A stretch of DNA of 64,000 nucleotides from Colimorpha sp045222295 (GTDB lineage: Bacteria; Bacteroidota; Bacteroidia; Bacteroidales; P3): positions 1 through 64,000 of the forward strand of contig JBGUXP010000011.1 in the NCBI GenBank assembly GCA_045222295.1. The letters are read 5' to 3'. The notes below the pieces were generated by a model that did not search any database, was not told where the DNA came from, and saw only the letters and a program-made list of their open reading frames with translations. The position numbers and the translations under genes were made by a program. How positions within the stretch are numbered: position 1 is the stretch's first letter; each line of letters starts with the position of its first letter. Shown in pieces: positions 51,577 to 60,566 of the stretch.

Positions 51577-52677
51577 ATGGCACTGAAAAGAGTGATGGTA
51601 CTTACCGGCGGCGGCGACTGTCCTGGACTGAACGCCGTCATCCGCGGCATTGTAAAACGCGCCTCGCAGGCAGGCGACTGGGAGGTCATCGGCTGCATCG
51701 AATCGTTCAACGGTGTACTACGCGAGCCGACGGAGATTGTGGAGCTCACGGAGAAGACCGTCGAAGGTCTTCAGATTCAAGGCGGCACCATTCTTGGCAC
51801 CACCAACAAGGGCGGCCCCTTTGCCTGGCCGGTGAAGAACAACGACGGCAGCTGGACCACCGTGGACCGCAGCGACGAGATGCTACGCAAACTCCAGTAT
51901 ATGGGCGTGGATGCCGTCATCAACATCGGCGGCGACGGCAGCCAGCGCATCTCGCTGGGGCTGGCCAAGAAAGGTCTGAAAATCGTGGGAGTTCCCAAGA
52001 CCATTGACAACGACCTGTCGATGACCGACTACACCTTCGGCTTCCAGACGGCTGTGCAGATTTGCACCGATGCCATCGACAAACTGGTCACCACGGCAGC
52101 CAGCCACAACCGCGTGTTTATCCTCGAGGTGATGGGACGCGACGCGGGATGGATAGCGCTGCACAGCGCCATCGCCGGCGGCGCCGACATATGTCTCATC
52201 CCCGAAATACCCTACGACATCAACAAGGTCAAAGCCAAGATAGAGCAGCGCTACAACAAGCGCCGTGGCTACTGCATCATCGTCGTTGCCGAAGGTGCTG
52301 TGGCCAAGGGCGGCAGCGTGGTGGGAAGCATCACCGGAGAGGTGGGCTACCAGCATGTGAAACTCGGCGGCGTGGGCGAACAACTGGCCGCCGACCTCAA
52401 GGCTACGGGCGTGGAGCACGACATACGCTACACCATCCTCGGACACCTGCAGCGCGGTGGCACTCCCATCGCTTTCGACCGCGTACTGGCTACCGAGTTC
52501 GGCGTCCGCGCCATGGAGTTTGTCATGGAGGGTCGCTTCGGCCAGATGGTTGCCTACCACCACCCCGACATTGTTGGAATTCCTCTCGAAGAAGCTGTGC
52601 GTGAGCAGAATCTCGTGGCTCCCGACAGCCGCTTAGTCCATACCGCCAAGGGCGTGGGTATCGAGTTTGGTGATTAA
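51577..52677 (+). CDS. pfkA: 6-phosphofructokinase, mixed Gly/Lys active-site type
   Basis: It phosphorylates fructose-6-phosphate. The 366-residue protein has the PFK motifs LTGGGDCPGLNAVIRG, NIGGDGSQR, PKTIDNDLSMTDYTFGF, EVMGRDAGWIA and HLQRGGTPIAFDR. In E. coli numbering position 104 is Gly (GGDGS, as in ATP enzymes) while position 124 is Lys (PKTIDND, as in PPi enzymes). Enzymes with this mix are generally ATP-dependent, of the long type seen in actinobacteria and others. The phosphoryl donor should be read as ATP with some caution. A flavodoxin-like gene follows 28 nt later. Confidence 0.93.
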   Translation: MALKRVMVLTGGGDCPGLNAVIRGIVKRASQAGDWEVIGCIESFNGVLREPTEIVELTEKTVEGLQIQGGTILGTTNKGGPFAWPVKNNDGSWTTVDRSDEMLRKLQYMGVDAVINIGGDGSQRISLGLAKKGLKIVGVPKTIDNDLSMTDYTFGFQTAVQICTDAIDKLVTTAASHNRVFILEVMGRDAGWIALHSAIAGGADICLIPEIPYDINKVKAKIEQRYNKRRGYCIIVVAEGAVAKGGSVVGSITGEVGYQHVKLGGVGEQLAADLKATGVEHDIRYTILGHLQRGGTPIAFDRVLATEFGVRAMEFVMEGRFGQMVAYHHPDIVGIPLEEAVREQNLVAPDSRLVHTAKGVGIEFGD

Positions 52678-52705
52678 ATATTTAATGTATAAACATAATT
52701 AAGAA

Positions 52706-53536
52706 ATGAGAAAAACCGGATTGTTGCTAGCCATGACTATCGTAGCCATGACCGCCGTGTCGTGCGTCACCAAGAAAGAAGAACCCAAAACACTGGTGCT
52801 CTATTATTCGCTGACTGGAAACACCAAATTGGTGGCCGAGGAGATTGCTTCGCAACTCGGTGCCGACATCGAGGAAATTGTCTGTGTGAACCCCTATGAC
52901 ACCAACTTCCAAGCCTGTATCCAGCGTTGCCTTCTGGATCGCGAGGCCAGTACCGTTACTGAAATCAAACCTGTGAAAGCCGACCTCACAAAGTACGACA
53001 TCATCTTCATCGGCTATCCCGTGTGGTTCGGCACCTACGCCCCGCCAATAGCCACCTTCTTGACCAACAACAACCTCAGTGGCAAGAAGATTGTCCCCTT
53101 CTGCACCTTCGGTAGCGGTGGACTTGAATCGAGCGTGAATGACATAGCTGCCGCACAACCTAACGCCGAGGTGCTGGCAGGCTACGGTGTCCGTGCCGCT
53201 CGCCTCGAAGCCATGCCGAAAGAGGTGAACCAATTCTTGATTGCCAACGGATTCCTCGAAGGTGACTACACTGCTCCTGCCGACTTCCCCGAGCAGCATG
53301 AGGTGAATGCCGACGAGGCCGCCATCTTCGATGCCGCCGTCGGCGGCTACCCGATGCTACACGCCAAAGCCGTGCGTGTTGCCTCCCGCACCCTGCCCAA
53401 CGGAACCGAATACCTCTTCACCGCTGAGGACATGCCCCGCGAGGACAAAGCCGATATGCCTCCCGCCGGCGAGTTGCAGGTCTATGTCACCGTCATCGAC
53501 GGCCAAGCACCCGTCTTCACCAGGGTAGTTCGATAG
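52706..53536 (+). CDS. Flavodoxin-like lipoprotein
   Basis: A 276-residue protein with a lipobox-like end to its signal peptide (MTAVSC). The body is a flavodoxin fold (LVLYYSLTGNTKLVAEEIAS holds the FMN phosphate loop; IIFIGYPVWFGTYAPPIATF; VPFCTFGSGGLESSV), as in Flavodoxin_4 proteins. A C-terminal extension of about 80 residues is unassigned. Many such Bacteroidales proteins are exported and thought to be periplasmic reductases; the partner is unknown. Confidence 0.88.
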   Translation: MRKTGLLLAMTIVAMTAVSCVTKKEEPKTLVLYYSLTGNTKLVAEEIASQLGADIEEIVCVNPYDTNFQACIQRCLLDREASTVTEIKPVKADLTKYDIIFIGYPVWFGTYAPPIATFLTNNNLSGKKIVPFCTFGSGGLESSVNDIAAAQPNAEVLAGYGVRAARLEAMPKEVNQFLIANGFLEGDYTAPADFPEQHEVNADEAAIFDAAVGGYPMLHAKAVRVASRTLPNGTEYLFTAEDMPREDKADMPPAGELQVYVTVIDGQAPVFTRVVR

Positions 53537-53556
53537 ACTATTTCCTCCCAAGCAAA

Positions 53557-53596
53557 ATGCCTCCGCACAGTTTTTCAATGCGGAGGCATATTTTGT
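53557..53596 (+). terminator. Terminator after the flavodoxin-like gene
   Basis: ATGCCTCCGCA, an 11-nt loop, TGCGGAGGCAT, then ATTTTGTTT. Confidence 0.8.
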
Positions 53597-53644
53597 TTAT
53601 GTCAAAAATATATTAAAAACACTTTGCAGAAGCATTTTTTTTTG

Positions 53645-53653
53645 TATCTTTGC
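53645..53653 (+). promoter_or_regulatory. -7 box for purH-mreB
   Basis: TATCTTTGC after a T run, 84 nt before the purH ATG. Confidence 0.65.
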
Positions 53654-53663
53654 AACTGCAAGC

Positions 53664-53700
53664 ACTGGACAATATGCCACGCAAATGGTATATTGTCAGT
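53664..53700 (+). promoter_or_regulatory. Hairpin in the purH leader
   Basis: ACTGGACAATATGCC and GGTATATTGTCAGT form a stem with one bulged G and one G-U pair around an 8-nt loop. It lies at the very start of the predicted transcript. I see no purine-riboswitch core. Confidence 0.5.
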
Positions 53701-53737
53701 GGTTTGTATAATTACATTGTATATAACTTAATAATAA

Positions 53738-55267
53738 ATGGAACCTAAACGTATAAAATCAGCCCTCATCTCGGTCTTTTACAAAGACGGCCTTGAGGAC
53801 ATCGTTAAAGCACTCGACGCACAAGGTGTGACTATCTACAGCACCGGCGGCACACAGAAATTCATCGAAGAACTGGGCATCAAGCCCGTCGCCGTAGAGA
53901 GTCTTACCGGCTATCCCTCCATCCTCGGAGGTCGTGTAAAGACGTTGCATCCCAAGGTATTTGGTGGTATCCTAGCCCGTCGCGACAACCAAGGCGACAA
54001 TAAGCAGTTGACCCAATACGAGATACCGGAGATTGACCTAGTGATTGTGGATCTCTACCCCTTTGAACAGACCGTTGCCAGCGGTGCCTCGGAGCAGGAC
54101 ATCATCGAGAAGATTGACATCGGAGGCATCAGCCTCATCCGTGGCGCTGCCAAGAACTATAACGATGTGGTCATAGTGCCCGCCGTGGACTACTACAAGG
54201 AGTTCCTGCAGCTCTACACCGAGCAGCAGGGCTGCACCACATTGGAACAGCGCCGCCGCTTCGCTGCCTATGCCTTCAATGTGAGCTCACACTACGACAC
54301 CGCTATCTTCAACCATTTCAACGAGAGCGAGCAGATACCCGTCTTCAAGCAGAGCTGCAAGCACGGCGAGGTGCTCCGCTACGGTGAGAACCCCCATCAG
54401 AAAGGTGTCTTCTACGGCAATATTGAAGACTGTTTCGACAAACTCAACGGCAAGGAGATCAGCTATAACAACCTCGGTGACATCGATGCCGCCTGCAGCC
54501 TCATCGACGACTTCGAGGGACAGACAGCTTTTGCCATCCTCAAACACAACAACGCTTGCGGCTTGGCCGTGCGCCCCACCCTGCTGGAAGCTTGGAAGGA
54601 CGCCCTCGCCGGCGACCCTGTCAGCGCTTTCGGTGGTGTGCTCATATGCAACCAAAAGGTGACAAAAGAGGTGGCCGACGAGATGCACAAGATTTTCTTT
54701 GAGGTCTGCATCGCTCCCGACTATGACGATGACGCCCTCGAGGTGCTGCGTGGCAAGAAAAACCGCATCATCCTGCGTCGCAAAGGCTTCAAGATGGCCG
54801 ACCCGATGTTCCGCTCGGTGCTCAACGGGGTGCTGGTACAAGATCGCGACAGTGTCGTTCCCACTGCGGCCGACATGCAGAAGAGTGTCACCTCCACTGC
54901 CATCACCGCAGCACAAGCTGAGGATCTGGCTTTTGCCACCATCCTCGTCAAACATACCAAGAGTAATGCCATCGTGCTGGCCAAAGGCCGTCAGCTCTAC
55001 GCCAGCGGCACAGGCCAGACGAGCCGCGTCGACGCCCTGCGTCAAGCTATCGCCAAAGCCAAGAGTTTCGGCTTCGACCTGAACGGTGCCGTGATGGCCA
55101 GCGATGCTTTCTTCCCCTTCCCCGACTGCGTGGAGATTGCCCATGAGTCCGGCATCGTGGCTGTTGCCCATCCTGGCGGCTCCATCCACGATCAGGATTC
55201 TATCGACTATTGCGAGAAAAACAAGATGGGTATGGCCATCACCGGAAAACGTCATTTTAAACACTAA
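53738..55267 (+). CDS. purH: Bifunctional AICAR transformylase / IMP cyclohydrolase
   Basis: It performs the last two steps of IMP synthesis. The 509-residue protein has an N-terminal IMP cyclohydrolase (VTIYSTGGTQKFIEELG, GGRVKTLHPKVFGGIL, IGGISLIRGAAKNY) and a C-terminal transformylase (GENPHQKGVFYG, KHNNACGLAV, DAFFPFPDCVEIAHESG, and a final TGKRHFKH). Together with purL it gives two purine genes in the window in separate operons. mreB starts 6 nt after its stop. Confidence 0.96.
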   Translation: MEPKRIKSALISVFYKDGLEDIVKALDAQGVTIYSTGGTQKFIEELGIKPVAVESLTGYPSILGGRVKTLHPKVFGGILARRDNQGDNKQLTQYEIPEIDLVIVDLYPFEQTVASGASEQDIIEKIDIGGISLIRGAAKNYNDVVIVPAVDYYKEFLQLYTEQQGCTTLEQRRRFAAYAFNVSSHYDTAIFNHFNESEQIPVFKQSCKHGEVLRYGENPHQKGVFYGNIEDCFDKLNGKEISYNNLGDIDAACSLIDDFEGQTAFAILKHNNACGLAVRPTLLEAWKDALAGDPVSAFGGVLICNQKVTKEVADEMHKIFFEVCIAPDYDDDALEVLRGKKNRIILRRKGFKMADPMFRSVLNGVLVQDRDSVVPTAADMQKSVTSTAITAAQAEDLAFATILVKHTKSNAIVLAKGRQLYASGTGQTSRVDALRQAIAKAKSFGFDLNGAVMASDAFFPFPDCVEIAHESGIVAVAHPGGSIHDQDSIDYCEKNKMGMAITGKRHFKH

Positions 55268-55273
55268 TCACCC

Positions 55274-56299
55274 ATGGGACTTTTATCATTCTTCAACCGT
55301 GAAGTAGCAATGGACCTTGGCACTGCCAACTCCATCGTGATATATAACGACCAGGTTGTCATCGACGAGCCTTCCATCGTCGCCTACGACCGCAACAACA
55401 ACAAGATTATCGCCGTCGGCAAGGAAGCCCAGCGCATGGACGGCCGTACCGACAACAAGAATATCGAGACCGTGCGTCCGCTGCGCGGAGGTGTCATTGC
55501 CGACTTCGAGATGGCCCAGCACCTCATCCGCGAACTCATCGGCATGACCAATGTCAACCGTTCGTTCCTGCCGCCGTCGCTCCGCATGGTCATCTGCATC
55601 CCCAGCGGCATCACCAATGTCGAAGAGCGCGCCGTGCGCGAAAGCGCCGAGCAGGCGGGTGCCAAAGAGATTCGTATGATTCACGAGCCCATGGCCGCCG
55701 CCATCGGTATCGGTATCGACGTGCTGCAGCCGGAAGGCCACATGGTGGTAGACATCGGAGGTGGTACCGCCGAGATTGCCGTCATCTCGCTAGGTGGCAT
55801 CGTGTGCAACAACTCCATCCGCGTGGCTGGTGACGTATTCAACGACAATGTGGTGGACTACATGAAACGCCAGCACAACATGGTTATCGGCGTACGCATG
55901 GCCGAAAAGGTAAAGATTGCTGTCGGCGCCGCTGTCAGCGAGCTCCAAGATCCTCCCGAGGACTTCCGTACCTTGGGCCGCGACCTCCTCACTGGTCTTC
56001 CCAAGGAAATCAGTGTCAACTACAAGGAGATTGCCCACGCCCTCGACCGCTCCATCGCCCAGATTGAGCAGGCCATCCTCGATACCCTCGCCGCCACACC
56101 TCCAGAGCTGGCCGCCGATATCTACAAGACCGGCATCTATCTAGCCGGCGGTGGTGCCCTGCTGCGCGGACTCGACCAGCGTGTCAGCAGCAAGACCAAA
56201 CTGCAAGTCCACATCGCCGACGACCCCCTGCGTGCCGTCGCCCGTGGTACCGGCATTGCCCTCAAGAACTTTAACAAGTTCTCCTTCCTCATCCGATAA
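55274..56299 (+). CDS. mreB: Rod shape-determining protein MreB
   Basis: A 341-residue bacterial actin that guides cell-wall synthesis. It has the ATPase motifs MDLGTANSIVIYND (phosphate 1), VVDIGGGTAEIAVISLGG (phosphate 2) and GIYLAGGGALLRGLDQR (adenosine). In many Bacteroidota purH-mreB is followed by mreC, mreD, pbp2 and rodA. Here a strong terminator and a convergent dacB gene follow, so mreB is separated from mreCD. Confidence 0.96.
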   Translation: MGLLSFFNREVAMDLGTANSIVIYNDQVVIDEPSIVAYDRNNNKIIAVGKEAQRMDGRTDNKNIETVRPLRGGVIADFEMAQHLIRELIGMTNVNRSFLPPSLRMVICIPSGITNVEERAVRESAEQAGAKEIRMIHEPMAAAIGIGIDVLQPEGHMVVDIGGGTAEIAVISLGGIVCNNSIRVAGDVFNDNVVDYMKRQHNMVIGVRMAEKVKIAVGAAVSELQDPPEDFRTLGRDLLTGLPKEISVNYKEIAHALDRSIAQIEQAILDTLAATPPELAADIYKTGIYLAGGGALLRGLDQRVSSKTKLQVHIADDPLRAVARGTGIALKNFNKFSFLIR

Positions 56300-56311
56300 C
56301 TGAGGACATAT

Positions 56312-56355
56312 AAAAAGAAGGCGGCAGCATCCAATGATGCTGCCGCCTTCTTTTT
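56312..56355 (+). terminator. Bidirectional terminator between mreB and dacB
   Basis: A 20-bp perfect stem built on GAAGGCGGCAGCATC with loop CAAT and T flank. Confidence 0.92.
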
Positions 56356-56369
56356 ATATTATTACATTA

Positions 56370-57824
56370 TTAATAGATTGCGACAATCTTCTGAAGAATC
56401 TTGTTAAGTTTCTCGCCAACAACTGAAGAAGAGGCCTCATGGCCATTACTGATGATGGTAAAAGCCAGTCGGTCACCGTTAGAAGCATCTATGTAGCCCG
56501 CATAAGCCTTGACTCCTTCCATTGTACCGGTCTTCACACTCACCGTCATGCCGGCGGGGAGGGAGGAAAGAAGATTCTTGGCAGTGCCGCTCTCTCCCAC
56601 CTTCGCCAACGAGCGTAGGAAATCGTTGAAGAACGATTCCTTGCTGATGGCCATAAGATAACGGCAGACGAAATCAGCCGTTACCTTATTCTGCTGCGAG
56701 AGCCCGCTGCCATCAACAATCTTGACACCACCAAGGTCCAACTTCTTCTCGCGGAAGTAATCGGACACCATCTTGGCGCCATTGGCGAAAGTACCCTTGC
56801 CGAATTTCTTGTAGCCAAGGTACTTGAAGATAGATTCAGCATAAATATTGTTACTGGTAAGATTGGTATACTGTGCAAGGGTGTAATAGTCACTGCTGTA
56901 GTAGTCAAGCACAATACGCAGGCTGTCGGGCTGAGAGTAAACCTGCATGGAGTTTGACGAAATGCTGACACCATGGGTGCGGAGATAGAGTGCGAAGAGG
57001 TCGGCACACTGCTTAGCCGGATTGGGAAGTGCACCACGCACGGGAAATTCCTTCTTGCCCAGTGGCACCGTGCCACGGTAGAGGCGCTCGCTGGCAGTAG
57101 GGCCGCCATAAATAGTCACATTGTCGCCCGATCCCTCGGGACCCGTGGTCACCTCGCAAGTTCCTAGAACATTGATATTCTTCGGTGAGACCCTGGCGGC
57201 CGTGGCGGGATAGCCAAGCTTAGTACTAGGATTGAAGTAAACGAAATACATGTTTTCGTGGAAGTTGAGTCCACTGACACCGGCGCCATAATAGTTGCCC
57301 ACATCACCCCACAACCAACTGTCGTGGAGAGGCTGCTCATCGAACACTCCCACATGATAGCAAATGCGGCCGTCGACACGGCGGATACCCTTCTTCTTCA
57401 AAGCTCTTGTCCATCCGTCGAAGAGCGAGTCGGGAGTGGTCTGTCGGTAACGGTAGGAACCCAGCATGGGGTCACCGCCTCCGATGATATAGATATTTCC
57501 GTGAAGCACTCCCTCGCGGTCAATCTCGCCACGAATACCTAATTTCGTAGTAAAACGGAAATCACTTCCCAAACGGGCAAAGGCCGTTCCTGTGGTAAAT
57601 AGCTTAACCACCGAACCTGGAGTCATAGATACTTGCGAATTGTAGCTGTATACCTCCTGACCCTTGGTCACATTGTACACACACACCGAGAGCATGCCAT
57701 GTTGCATACCATTCTCGCGATGGATATTAAGGATCGTCTTTTCAAGGTCGGCCACTTGCTGGGCCCTGGCTCCAAAAGTGACTAGAATGGCAATAGTCAA
57801 AACAATCAATCGTTTCATAGTCAT
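56370..57824 (-). CDS. dacB: D-alanyl-D-alanine carboxypeptidase/endopeptidase (PBP4 class)
   Basis: A 484-residue periplasmic class C penicillin-binding protein with a signal peptide (LIVLTIAILVTFGARAQ). The SxxK motif is SVVK (MTPGSVVKLF, about residue 70), an SxN-type segment is in DGSGLSQQNKV, and the KTG box is in VSVKTGTMEGV. A long insert between the first and second motifs is typical of the DacB/PBP4 class. It trims or cleaves peptidoglycan cross-links. The start may be 57824 (ATGA overlap with engB) or 57818. Confidence 0.94.
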   Translation of the reverse strand: MTMKRLIVLTIAILVTFGARAQQVADLEKTILNIHRENGMQHGMLSVCVYNVTKGQEVYSYNSQVSMTPGSVVKLFTTGTAFARLGSDFRFTTKLGIRGEIDREGVLHGNIYIIGGGDPMLGSYRYRQTTPDSLFDGWTRALKKKGIRRVDGRICYHVGVFDEQPLHDSWLWGDVGNYYGAGVSGLNFHENMYFVYFNPSTKLGYPATAARVSPKNINVLGTCEVTTGPEGSGDNVTIYGGPTASERLYRGTVPLGKKEFPVRGALPNPAKQCADLFALYLRTHGVSISSNSMQVYSQPDSLRIVLDYYSSDYYTLAQYTNLTSNNIYAESIFKYLGYKKFGKGTFANGAKMVSDYFREKKLDLGGVKIVDGSGLSQQNKVTADFVCRYLMAISKESFFNDFLRSLAKVGESGTAKNLLSSLPAGMTVSVKTGTMEGVKAYAGYIDASNGDRLAFTIISNGHEASSSVVGEKLNKILQKIVAIY

Positions 57825-58420
57825 TTTAGTGTTTCGTTAATACTCTCAATATTGTCTAACAAGGCCTCACGCCCCACGCCCGTGAGCGATGACGTGAGGA
57901 ACATCGGCGGCAACTCGTCCCACATCTCCAACAGTACCTTTTTCATGGCCTTGATATTGGCCATTACCTCACGCTGCTTCTCCTTATCAGTTTTGGTGAA
58001 GACTATCGACAGCGGCACGCCATTGGTGCCGAGGAAGGTGATAAACTCAATATCAATTTTCTGAGGCGGAATGCGACTGTCTATCAACACATAGACATTG
58101 GTAAGCGCCTCGCGGTGGAGGAAATAGTCGCGCATCATGGTACCCCATTTCTCACGCGAAGTCTTCGAGGTGCGGGCAAAACCATAGCCCGGAAGGTCGA
58201 CGAGATACCACTCATTGTTTATCAGAAAATGATTGATAAGTTGCGTCTTGCCAGGACGTCCAGAGGTCTTTGCCAGACCCTTGACACCTGTCAGCATATT
58301 GATGAGCGACGATTTGCCCACATTACTGCGACCAATGAAGGCATACTCCGGACGGCCATCCGAAGGACACTTCTTGTAGTTAGGACTACTGATACTGAAC
58401 ACTGCGCTACTTATCTTCAT
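57821..58420 (-). CDS. engB: Ribosome biogenesis GTPase EngB (YsxC/YihA)
   Basis: A 199-residue small GTPase needed for large-subunit assembly. G1 is GRSNVGKSSLIN, G2/G3 include GRPGKTQLIN and VDLPGYGFA, G4 is FTKTDKEKQ, and G5 is near LTSSLTGVG. It is cytoplasmic, in an operon between glsB (6 nt) and dacB (4-nt overlap). Confidence 0.96.
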   Translation of the reverse strand: MKISSAVFSISSPNYKKCPSDGRPEYAFIGRSNVGKSSLINMLTGVKGLAKTSGRPGKTQLINHFLINNEWYLVDLPGYGFARTSKTSREKWGTMMRDYFLHREALTNVYVLIDSRIPPQKIDIEFITFLGTNGVPLSIVFTKTDKEKQREVMANIKAMKKVLLEMWDELPPMFLTSSLTGVGREALLDNIESINETLK

Positions 58421-58426
58421 ACCCTG

Positions 58427-59545
58427 CTACTTGCGGTTTGCTCGTTTCATCTTCTTCAACTCCTGCTTCAACTCTGTTTGCTTCTTTTTCAGCGTCTTGA
58501 GCTCTTTCATTGTCTCCAGTTCCTCCAGGCTGCGCTGCTTCCACCAGGGCAACAACTTCATATTGATGCTGAATAGGCGACGGCGGTCGAGCTTCTGGTT
58601 GCGATTCTGATAGCTGTCAATATAGCGCTTGTGTTTATCTGGATACAAGTCACTGAGTGTGATAAGGATGCCCGTGTCGCTAGTTCCCACCAGATGGTGG
58701 TTGGGGCAGGTGCCGAAGGAACGCATCGAGGGCGTGAGGTTCATATAGGCATTGACAAGTGGCGGCACGGTACAACCACGCTCACGCACAGCACGAAGCA
58801 GTATCTGATAGTCTTCCTTGTAGTTGCGACCATTGAAGAGTTGCACCAACTCGTTGTAGTCGCTCTCGATATTTATCCTCTCGTAGGGCCACACCAGGCC
58901 ATCTCGGTCGGGGAAATGCTTCTGGTAGAAAAAGAGAATTAGGTCGCGAGCCTTCTTGTCGAGATCGCCATACATGGTGATTTTCCCAAAGAAATAGCGC
59001 GTCTCTGGAATTTCAAGTATCAGGCAACCAAGGCCGTCCCATAGGTTATCGAGGCTATAGAGGCCCTTGCGGAGGTTGTTGCTCGGCTGGTAAGCGGGCT
59101 GCACAAAAGCACGCCCAAGTTCTACGGTATAAGGGAGATACTCGTTTATAAACTGCTCGCTGAACTGGTATTGGTCGGCCGTTGGAGTGACAATGGAGCC
59201 ATCCTCGCGGCGCAGCATATTGGTACCATGGATAAAACGGTAGGCCCCTACAATCTCCTCGTCCTCAGGACTCCAGACAAAGAGTTGCTTGCAGCAATAG
59301 GGATCCTCCATGGTGTCGTATTGGTCGATATCCAGTTCCTTGCCTGTGCCACCGCCATCAACGGCGAAACTCAGCTCACGCAGACGCCCAATCTCACGCA
59401 TGATGTTGGGTGAGAGGTGCGCCGTGGTAACATAAATTTCCTTGTTTCCAAAATTACTTTTACGCAGGAAATGCTTCTGCTTCAATTCCTTCTTAATCAG
59501 CTCGCGGTCGACGGGCGGGGCTATATACGATAAATCCATATTCAA
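58427..59545 (-). CDS. glsB: Glycine lipid N-acyltransferase GlsB-like (GNAT)
   Basis: A 372-residue GNAT/hemolysin-type acyltransferase (LRELSFAVDGGGTGKELDID, EEIVGAYRFIHG, YTVELGRAFVQPAYQP). In Bacteroides thetaiotaomicron the adjacent pair GlsB (N-acyltransferase) and GlsA (O-acyltransferase) makes acylated glycine lipids. The same pair, in the same order, is here. The last 35 residues are a Lys/Glu/Leu-rich coiled-coil tail (LKTLKKKQTELKQELKKMKR). The call rests on family plus pairing. Confidence 0.85.
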   Translation of the reverse strand: MNMDLSYIAPPVDRELIKKELKQKHFLRKSNFGNKEIYVTTAHLSPNIMREIGRLRELSFAVDGGGTGKELDIDQYDTMEDPYCCKQLFVWSPEDEEIVGAYRFIHGTNMLRREDGSIVTPTADQYQFSEQFINEYLPYTVELGRAFVQPAYQPSNNLRKGLYSLDNLWDGLGCLILEIPETRYFFGKITMYGDLDKKARDLILFFYQKHFPDRDGLVWPYERINIESDYNELVQLFNGRNYKEDYQILLRAVRERGCTVPPLVNAYMNLTPSMRSFGTCPNHHLVGTSDTGILITLSDLYPDKHKRYIDSYQNRNQKLDRRRLFSINMKLLPWWKQRSLEELETMKELKTLKKKQTELKQELKKMKRANRK

Positions 59546-59567
59546 AAATCAAAGTTCAAAATTCAAA
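59540..59567 (-). repeat. 7-nt tandem repeat at the glsA-glsB junction
   Basis: Exactly four heptamers on the plus strand: ATTCAAA, AATCAAA, GTTCAAA, ATTCAAA. They supply the last residues and the stop codon of glsA (SFEF then TGA) and the gap to glsB. Confidence 0.8.
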
Positions 59568-60404
59568 ACTGGCATCAGGGTTATCCTTCAGCTTGTAGAC
59601 ATGCTCTCTCATCAGCGCGGCCCATTCGGCGGCAGTGTGGCGACTATCAAATGTTACATAGGAGATGGGCTTGCCAAAAGTAATAGAGAAGGTCTTGCCT
59701 CGCTGGGCAAACATCTCGGCTGGCAACATAGCCATCTCGTAGCTAAACTTGATTCCCAGCCGTTTGCGTATATTCGCCACCGTGTAGAAGAGGTTACGGT
59801 TGCGGGCGTCAGTGTAGACGGGAATGATATCACGATGGTATTTCACAGCCTTCTTGATGAAAGTGGGATGCCACTCTAGGTCCTTAATCTCGCCCTTCTG
59901 GCGACGCGAGGCGGCACCCGAGGGATAAAACAACAGGATATTGTCGCCGGCAAAAGCCTCCTCAAGATTAGCCAACGTCTTGGTTCTGTTTACCTTGTTG
60001 ATGGGAACGAACAGCTCGCGCAGCCCCGGCAGGTAGAGCAGGAAGTCGGTCACCGGAAAGACAATGTCCTTGCGTTTGCGCCCCACGGCACCCATCAGCG
60101 CCAAGCCGTCGGGGCCTCCAAGGGGATGGTTGCCCACCACCAAGGGACTGCCGTCGGCAGGAACATGCTCCAATCCGCTGATTTTCACATCAAGACCAAG
60201 ATTCCAAGGCTCCTTGCCCTCGGTAAAACCATAGACGAAGTCGAGCCCGAACAGGTCGCGGTCCTTGTAGATGGTCTCGTTGATTTCGTCAATATGCAGC
60301 AACCGTTCGGCCCATTTCAGCACCAAACGAGGCACCTTGACACCTTTGTCGGACAAAATCTTCTGCAGGTCAATATAGTTTTCCGTAATAACCGCCTGTT
60401 CCAT
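59556..60404 (-). CDS. glsA: Glycine lipid O-acyltransferase GlsA-like (PlsC family)
   Basis: A 282-residue lysophospholipid-acyltransferase-like protein with HxxxxD in VVGNHPLGGPDGLALMGAVG, the second block in LFVPINKVNRTKTLANL, and the third in LLFYPSGAASRRQKGE. It pairs with glsB downstream and heads the glsA-glsB-engB-dacB operon. It is expected to add the second acyl chain to N-acyl glycine at the inner membrane. Its final codons come from a 7-nt repeat. Confidence 0.85.
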   Translation of the reverse strand: MEQAVITENYIDLQKILSDKGVKVPRLVLKWAERLLHIDEINETIYKDRDLFGLDFVYGFTEGKEPWNLGLDVKISGLEHVPADGSPLVVGNHPLGGPDGLALMGAVGRKRKDIVFPVTDFLLYLPGLRELFVPINKVNRTKTLANLEEAFAGDNILLFYPSGAASRRQKGEIKDLEWHPTFIKKAVKYHRDIIPVYTDARNRNLFYTVANIRKRLGIKFSYEMAMLPAEMFAQRGKTFSITFGKPISYVTFDSRHTAAEWAALMREHVYKLKDNPDASFEF

Positions 60405-60432
60405 CTGTGTTTTTCCTCCTTCTATTCAAACT

Positions 60433-60441
60433 GCAAAGATA
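60433..60441 (-). promoter_or_regulatory. -7 box for the glsA operon
   Basis: TATCTTTGC on the minus strand, 29 nt before the ATG. Confidence 0.65.
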
Positions 60442-60566
60442 CAACTTTTTTTTATTATAGGAACAATATTTTTAACATTTGCTCCAGCCCAAGTCCGGTT
60501 TTAACATAAAAACCGTTAAAAGAGAACCTGAAAACCATCCAAAAACACCTAAAATGCTCTATACCA

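Noticed and set aside
51513..51749. 78-codon minus-strand ORF overlapping pfkA
   Set aside because: It overlaps the pfkA start and its conserved N-terminal motif; no promoter or family match.
53664..53737. Purine riboswitch before purH
   Set aside because: No three-way junction or conserved core; only one hairpin is visible.
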